Assembly: GCF_900094595.1 (NCBI RefSeq)
Contig: NZ_FMAD01000010.1
Location: 62,001 to 126,000 of the forward strand
Direction: 5' to 3'
Length of the DNA stretch: 64,000 nucleotides
From: Cupriavidus alkaliphilus
Lineage (GTDB): Bacteria > Pseudomonadota > Gammaproteobacteria > Burkholderiales > Burkholderiaceae
In this document: in pieces, positions 9,337 to 17,901 of the stretch
Position numbering within the stretch: position 1 is the first letter of the stretch
How the letters are laid out: every line of letters starts with the position of its first letter
Position numbers and translations under genes: made by a program
The notes under the pieces: model-generated
What the model was told of the DNA's origin: nothing
The model's input: the letters and a program-made list of their open reading frames with translations, nothing else
Databases searched by the model: none

Positions 9337-9591
9337 ATGTCGATCCTTTCCTTCCTGCTGGGAGAGAAGAAGAAATCCGCGTCGGTCGCCAAGGAGCGGC
9401 TGCAGATCATTCTGGCGCATGAGCGCACCGGCCATTCCGCCCCCGCCGACTACCTGCCCGCGCTGCAGCGCGAGCTGGTGGCGGTGATCTCCAAGTACGT
9501 CAAGATCGGCGACCAGGACCTGCGCGTCAGCCTGGAACGCCAGGACAACCTCGAGGTGCTCGAGGTCAAGATCGAAATCCCGCAGCACTGA
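9337..9591 (+). CDS. minE: Cell division topological specificity factor MinE
   Basis: MinE stimulates MinD ATPase and drives pole-to-pole oscillation, so that the inhibitor is excluded from midcell. At 84 residues it has the typical length, beginning MSILSFLLGEKKKSA (N-terminal membrane-targeting helix), followed by the conserved AKERLQIILAHER anti-MinCD segment and a beta-strand dimerisation domain. An AGGAGG-like ribosome binding site lies upstream. Confidence 0.97.
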   Translation: MSILSFLLGEKKKSASVAKERLQIILAHERTGHSAPADYLPALQRELVAVISKYVKIGDQDLRVSLERQDNLEVLEVKIEIPQH

Positions 9592-9596
9592 GGACA

Positions 9597-9617
9597 GGAC
9601 CCGGCAACGCCGGGTCC
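9597..9617 (+). terminator. Hairpin after minE
   Basis: GGACCCGGC (9597-9605) and GCCGGGTCC (9609-9617) form a perfect 9-bp stem with a 3-nt loop immediately after the minE stop. No U-tract follows, so it may be a weak or Rho-assisted terminator, or simply 3'-end protection for the minCDE transcript. Confidence 0.55.
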
Positions 9618-9924
9618 ATGCACCTTCGGGGCTCCCCGCCCCGTCCCTGCTTCCACCTTCGCACCCCTCACGTGCGCCCCGCCGCCGCGCCAGCGCGCGG
9701 CTTCCAGGCCGTGCTGTATCGCTGCCGCAGCCCCCGAATGCAGAATTCTGTAGCGGCCAGACAACGGAATTGCACCAATTTCCTGCTTGAAAGCGCGGCT
9801 CCAAGGAGTTTTGTGTCCTTGTTCCTTACGTTTTGTTAAATTTTCGCGGCGTTTACACGAAACGTAGACCTTATCCCCGCCGTGATCCGGCGAAGGGCAC
9901 AGTACAAGACAGAAAAGGAGCACC
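9618..9924 (+). other. Porin upstream region
   Basis: This stretch has no credible gene. The last 120 nt are markedly AT-rich relative to the surroundings, as expected for a strong porin promoter and leader. A short dyad CGTTT-N5-AAACG lies at 9850-9864, and a good ribosome binding site (AAGGAG) directly precedes the porin ATG. No -35/-10 pair was convincing. Confidence 0.4.
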
Positions 9925-11004
9925 ATGAAGAAATCGGCCATCGTCCTCGCAGCCGGCAGCCTGTTGGCAGGTTCGGCTTTCGCACAAACCTCCGTCACCC
10001 TGTACGGTATCGTCGACCAGAGCATCCGCTTCCAGACGAACGCGAACGCCAACAATGACAACTCGTGGGAACTGACCAACGGCGCCATCACCAACAGCCG
10101 CTGGGGTATGAAGGGCAGCGAAGCCCTGGGCAACAACCTGAAGGCGATCTTCCAGCTGGAAGGCGGCTTTGACCCGGATACCGGCCGCGCCAACCAGAAC
10201 AACAGCCTGTTTGGCCGTCAGGCGTATGTCGGCCTGTCGGGCGACTTTGGCACGATCAAGCTGGGCCGCCAGTACACCGAAGGCTTTAACTTCTTCGGCG
10301 ACTACGATCCGCTGACCATCGGCAACTACACCAACAACGCCTGGCCGTTCTTCCTGACCCAGTTCCGCAACAACAACGTGGTCAGCTACGCCGGCAAGTT
10401 CGGCGGCCTGGAGGTCGGCGCCAGCTACGGCTTCGGCGAGCAGCCGGGCAGCATGAGCCAGAACCAGTACTGGGGCACCCGTGCCGCCTACTCGTTCGGT
10501 CCGTTCGGCATCGGCGGCGTGTACCAGGAAGTCCGCGATATCAACGGCAACAAGCAGCAAATGTGGGGCGCTGCCGGTAAGTACGCCTTTGGCCCGGCCA
10601 AGCTGTTCGTCGGTTACATCGGCGGCAAGGACCGCACCGGCGTCATCGACAACGGCTTCCTGAACAACTCGGCTGCCGCTCCGGCACCGGGCGTGGTCGC
10701 CGCCGGCGCCGCCAGCAACCCGCGCAAGGACACCATCGGCTACATCGGCCTGACCTACCAGGCCACCCCGGCCCTGGCGCTGACCGGCGTGTTCTACGGC
10801 GACTACGTCGAGAACAAGAACGGCGTGAACAACAACAACGGCCGCCGCTACACCGGCGTGCTGCTGGCCGAGTACTCGCTGTCCAAGCGCACCCAGGTCT
10901 ACGGCACGGTTGACTTCAACAAGGTTTCGGGCGGCACCACCACCGAAATGCCTGGCCGCAACAACCAGACCGGCGCTGCGCTGGGCATCCGCCACATCTT
11001 CTGA
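9925..11004 (+). CDS. Outer-membrane porin (Porin_4/OmpC-like)
   Basis: This is a general diffusion porin of the betaproteobacterial type, 359 residues. A 20-residue signal peptide ends AFA before QTSVTLYGIVDQSIRF, the characteristic mature start of these 16-strand trimeric porins. The body alternates beta strands rich in aromatic and Gly residues, with the PF-type L3 segment, and the protein ends GIRHIF with the terminal Phe needed for BAM recognition. A strong terminator follows, so it is monocistronic. Confidence 0.95.
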   Translation: MKKSAIVLAAGSLLAGSAFAQTSVTLYGIVDQSIRFQTNANANNDNSWELTNGAITNSRWGMKGSEALGNNLKAIFQLEGGFDPDTGRANQNNSLFGRQAYVGLSGDFGTIKLGRQYTEGFNFFGDYDPLTIGNYTNNAWPFFLTQFRNNNVVSYAGKFGGLEVGASYGFGEQPGSMSQNQYWGTRAAYSFGPFGIGGVYQEVRDINGNKQQMWGAAGKYAFGPAKLFVGYIGGKDRTGVIDNGFLNNSAAAPAPGVVAAGAASNPRKDTIGYIGLTYQATPALALTGVFYGDYVENKNGVNNNNGRRYTGVLLAEYSLSKRTQVYGTVDFNKVSGGTTTEMPGRNNQTGAALGIRHIF

Positions 11005-11031
11005 TCGGGACCTGATCAGCAGTTCCTGGCA

Positions 11032-11053
11032 AAAGGCACCTTCGGGTGCCTTT
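11032..11053 (+). terminator. Rho-independent terminator of the porin gene
   Basis: AAAGGCACC and GGTGCCTTT form a 9-bp stem around a TTCG tetraloop, followed by a T-run. It lies 28 nt after the porin stop and also faces the 3' end of the convergent kinase gene. Confidence 0.92.
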
Positions 11054-11055
11054 TT

Positions 11056-11814
11056 TCATGGGCGCGGCCGGCGCCGCAGCCACAGGTACCAGCCGGCCTG
11101 CGCGGCAGCGCCCTGCATCGGCTGCAGCGGCACCAGCAGCCCGCCATGGCGCGCCACCACGCGCTGCGCGCACAGCAGCGCGGGTCCGGGACGGGCCAGT
11201 TGCGCGGCGCCCGAGTCATCGGGCTGGAACACGATCGACAGCGCCACGCCACCGGCATGGCCCCGGCACGCGGTGCGCAACGCCGTGCCAGGCGCCGCCG
11301 CGCCGATGGCGCTGGCCAGCAGCCATTCCAGCGTGCTGGCGAGCATCGCCGCGTCGCCGCCGATGCGCGGCAGGCGCCCGGCCGGGCGTTCCAGCCGGAT
11401 CCCGGCCTCGCCGGCTTCGGACCAGACGCGGTCCAGCACTGCATCGAGCAGGGTTTCCATGGCGATCCGCCGCATCCGGTAGGCATGCCGGGTTTCGCGC
11501 AGCAGCCGGTTCAGGTCGTCGATATGGCGCAGCGAGCGGCGCGCATGGCCGCCCACCTGCGCCATCAGCGCCGCATCGGCCTGCGAGCGGGTCTGGCGCA
11601 GCGCCAGCCACGCCAGCAGCGACGCGTTGGGCTGGCGCAGGTCGTGGCCCAGCACATGCAGCAGCATGTCCAGCACGGCGGCCGGGTCGCGCACGTTGCT
11701 GCCGCTTGCTGGCGCCGGCACCGCAGGGGCGCCGCAGCTTCGTCGCACCAGCCGGCTGGCGCCCAGGCACAACGCCGCAGCAACCAGCGCAAGGCGCAAC
11801 TGACGCGCCGTCAT
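11056..11814 (-). CDS. Histidine kinase-like protein with degenerate ATPase domain
   Basis: This 252-residue protein has a short N-terminal hydrophobic segment (about residues 7-23), then a HisKA-like helix with the H-box HVLGHDLRQP, so the phosphoacceptor His is present. The C-terminal half aligns in position with a HATPase_c domain, but the N-box reads EWLLASAIG, lacking the usual Asn residues, and no convincing DxGxG box is visible. ATP binding may be lost. It is translationally coupled to the upstream response regulator by an ATGA overlap. No periplasmic sensor domain is present, so it may be a phosphotransfer protein or a pseudokinase rather than a standard sensor. Confidence 0.75.
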   Translation of the reverse strand: MTARQLRLALVAAALCLGASRLVRRSCGAPAVPAPASGSNVRDPAAVLDMLLHVLGHDLRQPNASLLAWLALRQTRSQADAALMAQVGGHARRSLRHIDDLNRLLRETRHAYRMRRIAMETLLDAVLDRVWSEAGEAGIRLERPAGRLPRIGGDAAMLASTLEWLLASAIGAAAPGTALRTACRGHAGGVALSIVFQPDDSGAAQLARPGPALLCAQRVVARHGGLLVPLQPMQGAAAQAGWYLWLRRRPRP

Positions 11815-12539
11815 GCCGCGGCCCGCTCGGCATGTGCCACGCGCTCCAGCCGATAGCCATGCGTATAGACCGGGGTCAGCCGCATGCCGTGCTCGGCCTG
11901 CAGCCCCAGCTTGCTGCGCACGCGCGATACGTGGGTATCGATGGTGCGCGACATCGGCGAGATCTCGCGGCCCCAGACCGCGGCGGTGATGTGGTCGCGC
12001 GTGACGATGCGACCTTCGTGGCGGAACAGCAGCACGGCGAGATCGAACTCCTTGGGCGTCAGGCCGATCGGCTGCCCGTTGCAGGTGACCCGGCGCAAGG
12101 CGCAGTCGAAGGCGTAGTCGCCCAAGCGCAGCGGCGCGTGCGGCGATGCCTGCGCGGGATACGCGCGCCGCAGCAGGCATTCGATGCGCGCGGCCAGCTC
12201 GGCCGGGCGGATCGGCTTGACCATGTAGTCATCGGCGCCCGCGGCGAGCGCGCTGACGATATCGTGCTCGGCATCGCGGCAGCTCAGGAACATGACCGGG
12301 ATGCGCCGGTCCAGGTGGGTGCGCACCCAGGCCAGCACCTCGCGGCCGGACAGGTCCGGCATCTGCCAGTCCAGCAGCAGCAGGTCGAAGCCGGCGTCGC
12401 GCAGCGCCAGCAGCAGGCGCCGGCTTTCGCTGAAGCTGACGCATTCGAATCCCGCGCTGGCGACGACCTGGCGGATCAGCGCCGCATCCGCGGGCGCGTC
12501 CTCGAGCGATGCAATGCGCGATGCCGTTTTCTTTCCCAT
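11811..12539 (-). CDS. OmpR-family response regulator
   Basis: This 242-residue DNA-binding regulator has an N-terminal receiver with acidic residues E13/D14, phosphoacceptor Asp57 (in LLLLDWQMPDLSG) and the VKP lysine, followed by a C-terminal winged helix (TPKEFDLAVLLF, RTIDTHVSRVRSKL, VYTHGYRL). The ATG at 12539 is fixed by GGAGG five nt upstream; longer in-frame starts to 12632 are not supported. It overlaps the degenerate kinase gene by 4 nt and is divergent from a second OmpR-type regulator. Confidence 0.92.
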   Translation of the reverse strand: MGKKTASRIASLEDAPADAALIRQVVASAGFECVSFSESRRLLLALRDAGFDLLLLDWQMPDLSGREVLAWVRTHLDRRIPVMFLSCRDAEHDIVSALAAGADDYMVKPIRPAELAARIECLLRRAYPAQASPHAPLRLGDYAFDCALRRVTCNGQPIGLTPKEFDLAVLLFRHEGRIVTRDHITAAVWGREISPMSRTIDTHVSRVRSKLGLQAEHGMRLTPVYTHGYRLERVAHAERAAA

Positions 12540-12770
12540 GTTGCCTCCGACGTAGCTGGCCATCAGCGGGACATTTAATCCGGTGTCGCGGCCCGCCCGA
12601 ATAGGAAAGCGCTCAATCTCGCCTTTCAACAATCTTTTACTTCTCGCCTCAGCGGGCCGCTCCTACCATGGGCTTCGCTGCGGGCCGACCCGTGCCCACG
12701 CAACCTGTTTGTCGAGCTGTGTCCACCCCGGCGGCGCACTGCGGTGCGTCCGCGCACAGGAGCCACGTCC
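12540..12770. promoter_or_regulatory. Divergent regulatory region between two response regulators
   Basis: This 231-nt region separates two divergently transcribed OmpR-type genes and must hold both promoters. It has an AT-richer centre (about 12600-12660). No clear tandem OmpR-type direct repeats were seen by eye. Confidence 0.45.
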
Positions 12771-13451
12771 GTGAAGATCGCCGCGCTGCAGGCGGACCCC
12801 ACCCTCGCCGTCAGCATCGAACAGACCCTGCGCCTGAACGGCCACCAATGCACGCGCTACCTCAGCGGGCGCGCACTGATCGGCGCGCTGCGCGGCAGGT
12901 CGTTCGACCTGCTGATGCTGGATTGCGATACGCCGGGCCTGCCGGCGCTGGAAGTGCTGGCGTGGGTGCGCCGCACCTTGGGCAACGAGATGCCGGTGAT
13001 GCTGACCGGGGCCTCGAACGAAGAAGGCTTTGTCGCCGCCTGCCTGGCGCAGGGCGCGGACAGCTACGTACCCAAGCCGCTGCGCAGCGCGGAACTGGCC
13101 GCGCGCGTGCTGGCGCTGCTGCGCCGAGCGCGGCCGGCCAGCGCCGACTGCGACCTGGAACACGGCCCGTTCCGCTTTGCCACCGCCGAGCGGCAGGTGT
13201 GGGTGCAGGGCAAGCCGGTGCTGCTGGCCCCGAAGGAATTCGACCTGGCGGTGCTGCTGTTCCGCAACCTGGGTTCGCTGGTGCTGCGCCAGACCATGGT
13301 CGACCAGGTCTGGCGCTATCACATGGACGCGGCCTCGCGCACCGTGGACAGCCACTTGTCGCGCGTGCGCACCAAGCTGGCGCTGTGGCCGCACAACGGC
13401 GTGCGGCTGTCGTCGGTGTACGGGCTGGGCAGCCGGCTCGATGCGGCCTAG
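12771..13451 (+). CDS. OmpR-family response regulator (second, divergent)
   Basis: This 226-residue regulator has a receiver domain with phosphoacceptor Asp in LLMLDCDTPG and the PKP lysine, then an OmpR-type winged helix (APKEFDLAVLLF, RTVDSHLSRVRTKL). The acidic pocket is reduced, with QAD in place of the usual EDD/DDE, so phosphorylation may be altered. The GTG at 12771 is preferred because AGGAG precedes it at a good distance; a GTG at 12744 is also in frame. It is clearly a paralogue of the neighbouring regulator, and no cognate kinase lies on its strand. Confidence 0.88.
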   Translation: MKIAALQADPTLAVSIEQTLRLNGHQCTRYLSGRALIGALRGRSFDLLMLDCDTPGLPALEVLAWVRRTLGNEMPVMLTGASNEEGFVAACLAQGADSYVPKPLRSAELAARVLALLRRARPASADCDLEHGPFRFATAERQVWVQGKPVLLAPKEFDLAVLLFRNLGSLVLRQTMVDQVWRYHMDAASRTVDSHLSRVRTKLALWPHNGVRLSSVYGLGSRLDAA

Positions 13452-13483
13452 CGCGGCCGCGGTGCCGGCGCCCGGCTGGTGAT

Positions 13484-14473
13484 TCAGTCAGCCTTGATGC
13501 CGGCTTCCCTGACGATGCGGGCGTTCTCCGCGGACTCTTCGCGGATGGCCTTGGCAAACTGCGCCGGCGTGCCGCCGGTCGGCACTTCGCCGCCCTTGAG
13601 CAGGCGCTCATGGACTTCCGGCTCGGCCAGCGCCTTGTTCAGCTCGGCGTTCAGGCGGTTGATGATGGCCGCGGGCGTCTTGCCCGGCGCGAACACGCCG
13701 AAGGTGGAGGTGAGGTTGGCCTTGGGGTAGCCCAGCTCGGCCAGCGTCGGCACGGCGGGCAGGCTCTCCAGGCGCTTCGGCGCGCCCACCGCCAGCGCGC
13801 GCAGGCGGCCGGCCTGCATATGCTGGCTCAGCACCGGGCTGGCGTTGGTGCTCATCACCTCGAACTGGCCGCCGAGCGCATCGTTCATCTGCTGGCCCGC
13901 GCCCTTGTACGGAATCAGCACGATGTCGGACTTCGACTTCTGCTTGACCTGTTCCAGCACCACATGGCCGACGGTGCCCAGGCCCGAGGTGGCCCAGCGT
14001 ACCGAGCCAGGCCTGGCACTGGCCTGGCCGACCACGTCGGCAAAGCTCTTGCCGCTGAAGGCGGAAGTCGCGACAACCAGCACCGGCGAGTACATCACGC
14101 TCATCACCGGCGCCACGTCCTTCTGCGGATCGTAGTTGACGCGTCCCACATGCGGATTCAGCGTCAGCGGGCTGGTCGCGGCGAAGCCAAGGGTGTAGCC
14201 GTCCGGCGCGGCCTTGGCCACCGCATCGATGCCGATGCTGCCGCCCGCGCCGGCCTTGTTCTCGACCACCACCGAGGTACCCATCTGCGCCGACAGGCGC
14301 TCGCCGAGCGCACGCGCGACGGTGTCGCTGATGCCGCCGGTGGGATAGGCGACGATCAGGCGGATCGGGCGGCTGGGATAGGCGTCGGCCGCGGCGGCCG
14401 TGGCGGGGGCCAGAGCGGCGGCACTGAAGGCGCACGCTGCGGCCAGCAGCGACGAGCGGAAGGGAATGGCCAT
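13484..14473 (-). CDS. Bug/TctC-family periplasmic solute-binding protein
   Basis: This 329-residue protein has a signal peptide (about 1-29, ending AAAA before DAYPSRPIRLIV) and the hallmarks of Bug proteins: YPSRPIRLIV, the P-loop-like YPTGGISDTVAR, VVENKAGAGGSIG and the domain-two YKGAGQQMNDALGGQ. Bug proteins bind carboxylates or small aromatic acids for tripartite tricarboxylate transporters, but many are orphans, as here, with no TctA/TctB nearby. The ligand is unknown. Confidence 0.93.
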   Translation of the reverse strand: MAIPFRSSLLAAACAFSAAALAPATAAAADAYPSRPIRLIVAYPTGGISDTVARALGERLSAQMGTSVVVENKAGAGGSIGIDAVAKAAPDGYTLGFAATSPLTLNPHVGRVNYDPQKDVAPVMSVMYSPVLVVATSAFSGKSFADVVGQASARPGSVRWATSGLGTVGHVVLEQVKQKSKSDIVLIPYKGAGQQMNDALGGQFEVMSTNASPVLSQHMQAGRLRALAVGAPKRLESLPAVPTLAELGYPKANLTSTFGVFAPGKTPAAIINRLNAELNKALAEPEVHERLLKGGEVPTGGTPAQFAKAIREESAENARIVREAGIKAD

Positions 14474-14572
14474 GATGGGAAAGCGGGAGAGATTCGACGG
14501 AAGCGGCCGCGCGGCGGCAATGGGCCGGCGCGGCGCGGAACAGCCGCTATCTTAGCCGATCATGCGGCGTGC

Positions 14573-14839
14573 TCAGCGCTCCAGCGGCCGCTCCGGCACC
14601 CACGAGACAAAGAGCTCGTTGGCGCGGTCGTAGAGCCGCCAGCCCGTGCCGCAGTCGCGGCAGCAGAACGACAGCATGCTGTACGGCACCCCGGCGGCGC
14701 TCTGGGTGACTACCGGGGCCGTGCCCCGCAGCGCCAGGCAGGCCGGCGGCTCGCGCCGGCGCGGGTCGTCGGCCAGCGCCAGGCAGCGCTCGCAGGGCGG
14801 CGTGGCGGGGGCGGCGGAAGGGTCTGGGGCGGCTGGCAT
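14573..14839 (-). CDS. Small hypothetical protein with two Cys pairs
   Basis: This 88-residue product carries CERC near the N-terminus and CCRDC near residue 60, a spacing that could form a zinc ribbon, with a C-terminal WRLYDRANELFVSW. I do not recognise the family. The ATG at 14839 is tentative because no strong ribosome binding site is visible; an in-frame start at 14911 would lengthen it to 112 residues. Confidence 0.6.
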   Translation of the reverse strand: MPAAPDPSAAPATPPCERCLALADDPRRREPPACLALRGTAPVVTQSAAGVPYSMLSFCCRDCGTGWRLYDRANELFVSWVPERPLER

Positions 14840-14926
14840 CGTCGGCGGGAACGGGCACGTCTGACTTGAGTGCCCGCCATGATGCCGCAAAATTCCGCCC
14901 GGCAGCAGCACCCTTCGCGGATGACA

Positions 14927-15844
14927 TCAGGCCGTCTGCGCGCGCGCCACCGTGGCGGGCGCGGCCGCGCGCTGGCCAAGCCACACGCTGCCCAGCACCA
15001 GCAGCGCGCCCGCCGCCTGCACCGCCGTCAATGCCTGCCCCAGCACCAGGAAGCCGAGCACCGTGGCGCTGACCGGACTGAGCAAGCCCAGCGCCGCCAC
15101 CGCCGCCGACGGCATGCGCCCCACCCCGCGGAACCACAGCGCGTAGCTGAAGCCGGCGCCGACAACGCTGAGCCACGCGTAGCCGAGCCAGTTGGCCAGC
15201 GTGAAATGCCCAGGCAGCGGTTCCAGCACCAGCGCGAACGGCAGCAGGAACAGCCCGCCCGCGCACAACTGCCATGCCGTCAGCACCAGCGGCGAGACCG
15301 GCGGCTGCCAGTGGCGCGTCAGCACCGTGCCCACCGCCATCGACACCGCTCCCGCCGCCGCCGCCGCCACCCCGACGGCATCCAGCCGCGCGGCCGGTCC
15401 GAGCACCAGCAACGCCACGCCCAGCAGCCCGCCCGCGCCGGCCATCCAGGCGGCCGGACGCGGTCGCGCCCCCAGCCAGGCCCATGCCAGCACCACCACG
15501 ATCAGCGGCTGGATCGCGCCGACCGTGGCCGCCACGCCGCCCGGCAGGCGGTAGGCGGCGATAAACAGCATCGCCTGGAAGAAGCCGATATTGAGCACGC
15601 CCAGCACCGCCGCGCGCCACCACCAGCCGCCCCGCGGCAACTGCCTGCCGAAGGCAAGCATCGCCAGACCGGCCGGCAGTGCCCGGATCACGCCGGAAAG
15701 CAAGGGCTGCCCCGGTGGCAGCCACTGGCTGGTGACAAGGTAGGTGCTGCCCCAGATCGCCGGGGCCAGGCCGGTCAGCAGGATGTCCTTCAGGCTCGGA
15801 CCGGCTGCGCCGGAAGTGGAAGTGGAAGTGCCATTCGCCTTCAT
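14927..15844 (-). CDS. EamA/DMT-family transporter (RhaT/YdcZ-type exporter)
   Basis: This 305-residue integral membrane protein has about ten hydrophobic helices arranged as two EamA repeats: the first half starts LAPAIWGSTYLVTSQWLP, the second SPLVLTAWQLCAGGLFLLP. DMT exporters move amino acids, drugs or other metabolites out of the cell. The ATG at 15844 is the natural start; the longer open frame upstream crosses the divergent MarR gene. It is divergent from marR-type 15939-16490 with palindromes in between, suggesting MarR control. Confidence 0.9.
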   Translation of the reverse strand: MKANGTSTSTSGAAGPSLKDILLTGLAPAIWGSTYLVTSQWLPPGQPLLSGVIRALPAGLAMLAFGRQLPRGGWWWRAAVLGVLNIGFFQAMLFIAAYRLPGGVAATVGAIQPLIVVVLAWAWLGARPRPAAWMAGAGGLLGVALLVLGPAARLDAVGVAAAAAGAVSMAVGTVLTRHWQPPVSPLVLTAWQLCAGGLFLLPFALVLEPLPGHFTLANWLGYAWLSVVGAGFSYALWFRGVGRMPSAAVAALGLLSPVSATVLGFLVLGQALTAVQAAGALLVLGSVWLGQRAAAPATVARAQTA

Positions 15845-15852
15845 GTCGATAT

Positions 15853-15866
15853 TCTTGACGTCAAGA
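15853..15866. promoter_or_regulatory. Perfect 14-bp palindrome, probable MarR operator 1
   Basis: TCTTGACGTCAAGA lies 8 nt upstream of the EamA exporter start, between the exporter and the divergent MarR regulator. MarR proteins bind such short dyads, and this position would block exporter expression. Confidence 0.7.
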
Positions 15867-15891
15867 TAATTCACTTTACGAAGGCGATCGA

Positions 15892-15905
15892 TTGATGTCA
15901 AGATA
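15892..15905. promoter_or_regulatory. Second TTGA-NN-TCAA dyad, probable MarR operator 2
   Basis: TTGATGTCAAGATA repeats the core of the 15853-15866 palindrome (TTGACGTCAAGATA) with one change, 37 bp away centre to centre. It lies 34 nt before the MarR start codon, suggesting autoregulation. Confidence 0.6.
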
Positions 15906-15938
15906 CTTCGATCCGTTTCGTTCTGCCGCCCTGCCCTG

Positions 15939-16490
15939 ATGACCGCCCGCCGCAAATCCGAAGACCCACCCGACCATGTCGACGGCATCCTCGCCCAATG
16001 GGCGCGCGAACGCCCCGATCTCGATGCCTCGCCGATGGGCATCCTGGGGCGGCTGGGCCGGCTCAACCGTCATACCGGCCGGGCCATCGAGGCCGCGCTG
16101 GGCGCAACCGGGCTGCAGCCATGGGAATTCGATGTGCTCGCGACGCTGCGGCGGGCCGGGCCGCCCTATGCGCTGTCGCCGGGCGCGCTGATCGGCTCGC
16201 TGATGATCACCTCGGGCACCATGACCAACCGGCTCGACCACCTGGAGCGGGCCGGGCTGGTGCGGCGCGAGCCCAACCCGGAGGACCGGCGCGGGCTGCT
16301 GGTGGCGCTGACCGACGCCGGCCGCGAGCGCGTCGACCACGCGGTGGAGCTGCACGTGGCCAACGAGCACCGCCTGCTGGAAGGGTTGACCGCAACCGAG
16401 CGCGCGCAGCTGGCCGCGCTGCTGCGCCGCTGGCTGCGCATGTTCGAGCCGCCAGCGGGCGATGGCGGCGAAGGCAAGCCAGGCGACTGA
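15939..16490 (+). CDS. MarR-family transcriptional regulator
   Basis: This 183-residue regulator shows the MarR winged-helix signature: LQPWEFDVLATLRRAG, SLMITSGTMTNRLDHLERAGLVRREPNPEDRRGLLVALTDAGR, and C-terminal dimerisation helices. Family members usually repress a divergent transporter or detoxification gene and are released by small phenolic or related ligands. Two related dyads in the upstream region support control of itself and of the EamA exporter. Confidence 0.93.
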   Translation: MTARRKSEDPPDHVDGILAQWARERPDLDASPMGILGRLGRLNRHTGRAIEAALGATGLQPWEFDVLATLRRAGPPYALSPGALIGSLMITSGTMTNRLDHLERAGLVRREPNPEDRRGLLVALTDAGRERVDHAVELHVANEHRLLEGLTATERAQLAALLRRWLRMFEPPAGDGGEGKPGD

Positions 16491-16513
16491 GCGCCGCGCT
16501 TGCCGGAGGCGCC

Positions 16514-17773
16514 TCAGGCGCGCTGCGGACGCTCGCGCAGATCCGGCAGGAACACCGTCAGCAAGCCCAGCAGCGGCAGGTAGGCGCAGTACTCGTACAC
16601 CGCGCGGATGCCGTGCGTATCGGCCATGCCGCCCAGCACCGCGGCGCCGATGCCACCCATGCCGAAGGCAAAGCCGAAAAACAGGCCCGAGACCATGCCG
16701 ACCTTGCCGGGGATCAGTTCCTGCGCGAACACCAGGATCGCCGAGAACGCCGAGGCCAGGATAAAGCCGATGATGAAGGTCAGCACCGTGGTCCAGAACA
16801 GGCCCACGTGCGGCAGCAGCAGCGTGAACGGCGCCACGCCCAGGATCGAGGCCCAGATCACGCGCTTGCGGCCGATGCGGTCGCCGATCGGGCCGCCCAG
16901 GATGGTGCCGGCGGCGACCGCGAACAGGAACAGGAACAGGTGCAGCTGCGCGTCCTGGCGCGCCAGCGAAAAGCGCTCCATCAGGTAGAAGGTGTAGTAC
17001 GAGGTCAGGCTGGCCATGTAGAAGTACTTGGAGAACACCAGCACCATCAGCACTACCATGGCCCGCACCACCACGCGCGTGGCCACCGGCCTGGCCGTGG
17101 CGCCGGCCGCCTTGCGCTTGCGCGCGCCCTGCGCCAGCTGGCGCGCGTACCAGCCGCCGATGCGCCACAGCACCACGATGCCCACCAGCGCCGCCAGCGA
17201 GAACCACGCCAGGCTGGCCTGCTGGTGCACGATCAGCGCGGCCAGCAGCGGGCCCATGGCGCTGCCGCCGTTGCCGCCCACCTGGAAGATCGACTGTGCC
17301 AGCCCGTGCTGGCCGCCCGACGCCATGCGCGCCACGCGCGACGACTCGGGGTGGAAGATCGACGAGCCGGTGCCGACCAGCGCCGCGGCCACCACCAGCA
17401 CACCATAGGTAGGCGCGACCGACAGCAGCAGCAGGCCGGCCAGCGTAAAGGCCATCGCCACCGCCAGCGAATGCGGCTTGGGATGCTTGTCGGTGTACAG
17501 GCCCACCACCGGCTGCAGCAGCGACGCCGTGATCTGGTAGGTCATGGTCAGCAGCCCGATCTGGGTGAAGCTCAGGTTGAAGCCGCCCTTCAGCATCGGA
17601 TAGATCGCCAGGATCAGCGACTGGATCATGTCGTTGAGGAAATGGGCGAAGCTGATGGCCGACAGCACGCGGAAACCGGTGCGTTCCGCCTGCGGTGACG
17701 CAGAAAGGGACGGGGCCAGGGATGGGGTCGCGGGGGCTGCGCCAGCCGGCGCGGAGTCGATGGTTGTGCTCAT
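16514..17773 (-). CDS. MFS exporter, fosmidomycin-resistance (Fsr) type
   Basis: This 419-residue, 12-TM major facilitator resembles the Fsr group: ISFAHFLNDMIQSLILAIYPMLK in the first helix, HPESSRVARMASGGQHGLAQSIFQVGGNGGSAMGPL in the central loop/helix, and RIGRKRVIWASI later. The ATG at 17773 (MSTTIDS) is chosen; the open frame upstream is Arg/Pro-rich and implausible. It is divergent from an AraC-family regulator. Confidence 0.92.
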   Translation of the reverse strand: MSTTIDSAPAGAAPATPSLAPSLSASPQAERTGFRVLSAISFAHFLNDMIQSLILAIYPMLKGGFNLSFTQIGLLTMTYQITASLLQPVVGLYTDKHPKPHSLAVAMAFTLAGLLLLSVAPTYGVLVVAAALVGTGSSIFHPESSRVARMASGGQHGLAQSIFQVGGNGGSAMGPLLAALIVHQQASLAWFSLAALVGIVVLWRIGGWYARQLAQGARKRKAAGATARPVATRVVVRAMVVLMVLVFSKYFYMASLTSYYTFYLMERFSLARQDAQLHLFLFLFAVAAGTILGGPIGDRIGRKRVIWASILGVAPFTLLLPHVGLFWTTVLTFIIGFILASAFSAILVFAQELIPGKVGMVSGLFFGFAFGMGGIGAAVLGGMADTHGIRAVYEYCAYLPLLGLLTVFLPDLRERPQRA

Positions 17774-17901
17774 TGGCGGCTCTCGACAAACGGAAAGCGG
17801 CCAGCGGGGGCGCCGGCCGGGAAAGGATCTGAGCACCGATGCTAGCTGGCGCGCCCACGCCTGTCCTGCGAGAATAGGTCCGCAACCTTGGAGAAAAGGA
17901 C

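Noticed and set aside
12668..14869. 733-codon plus-strand frame across the second response regulator and the Bug gene
   Set aside because: It overlaps three well-supported genes and gives low-complexity translation.
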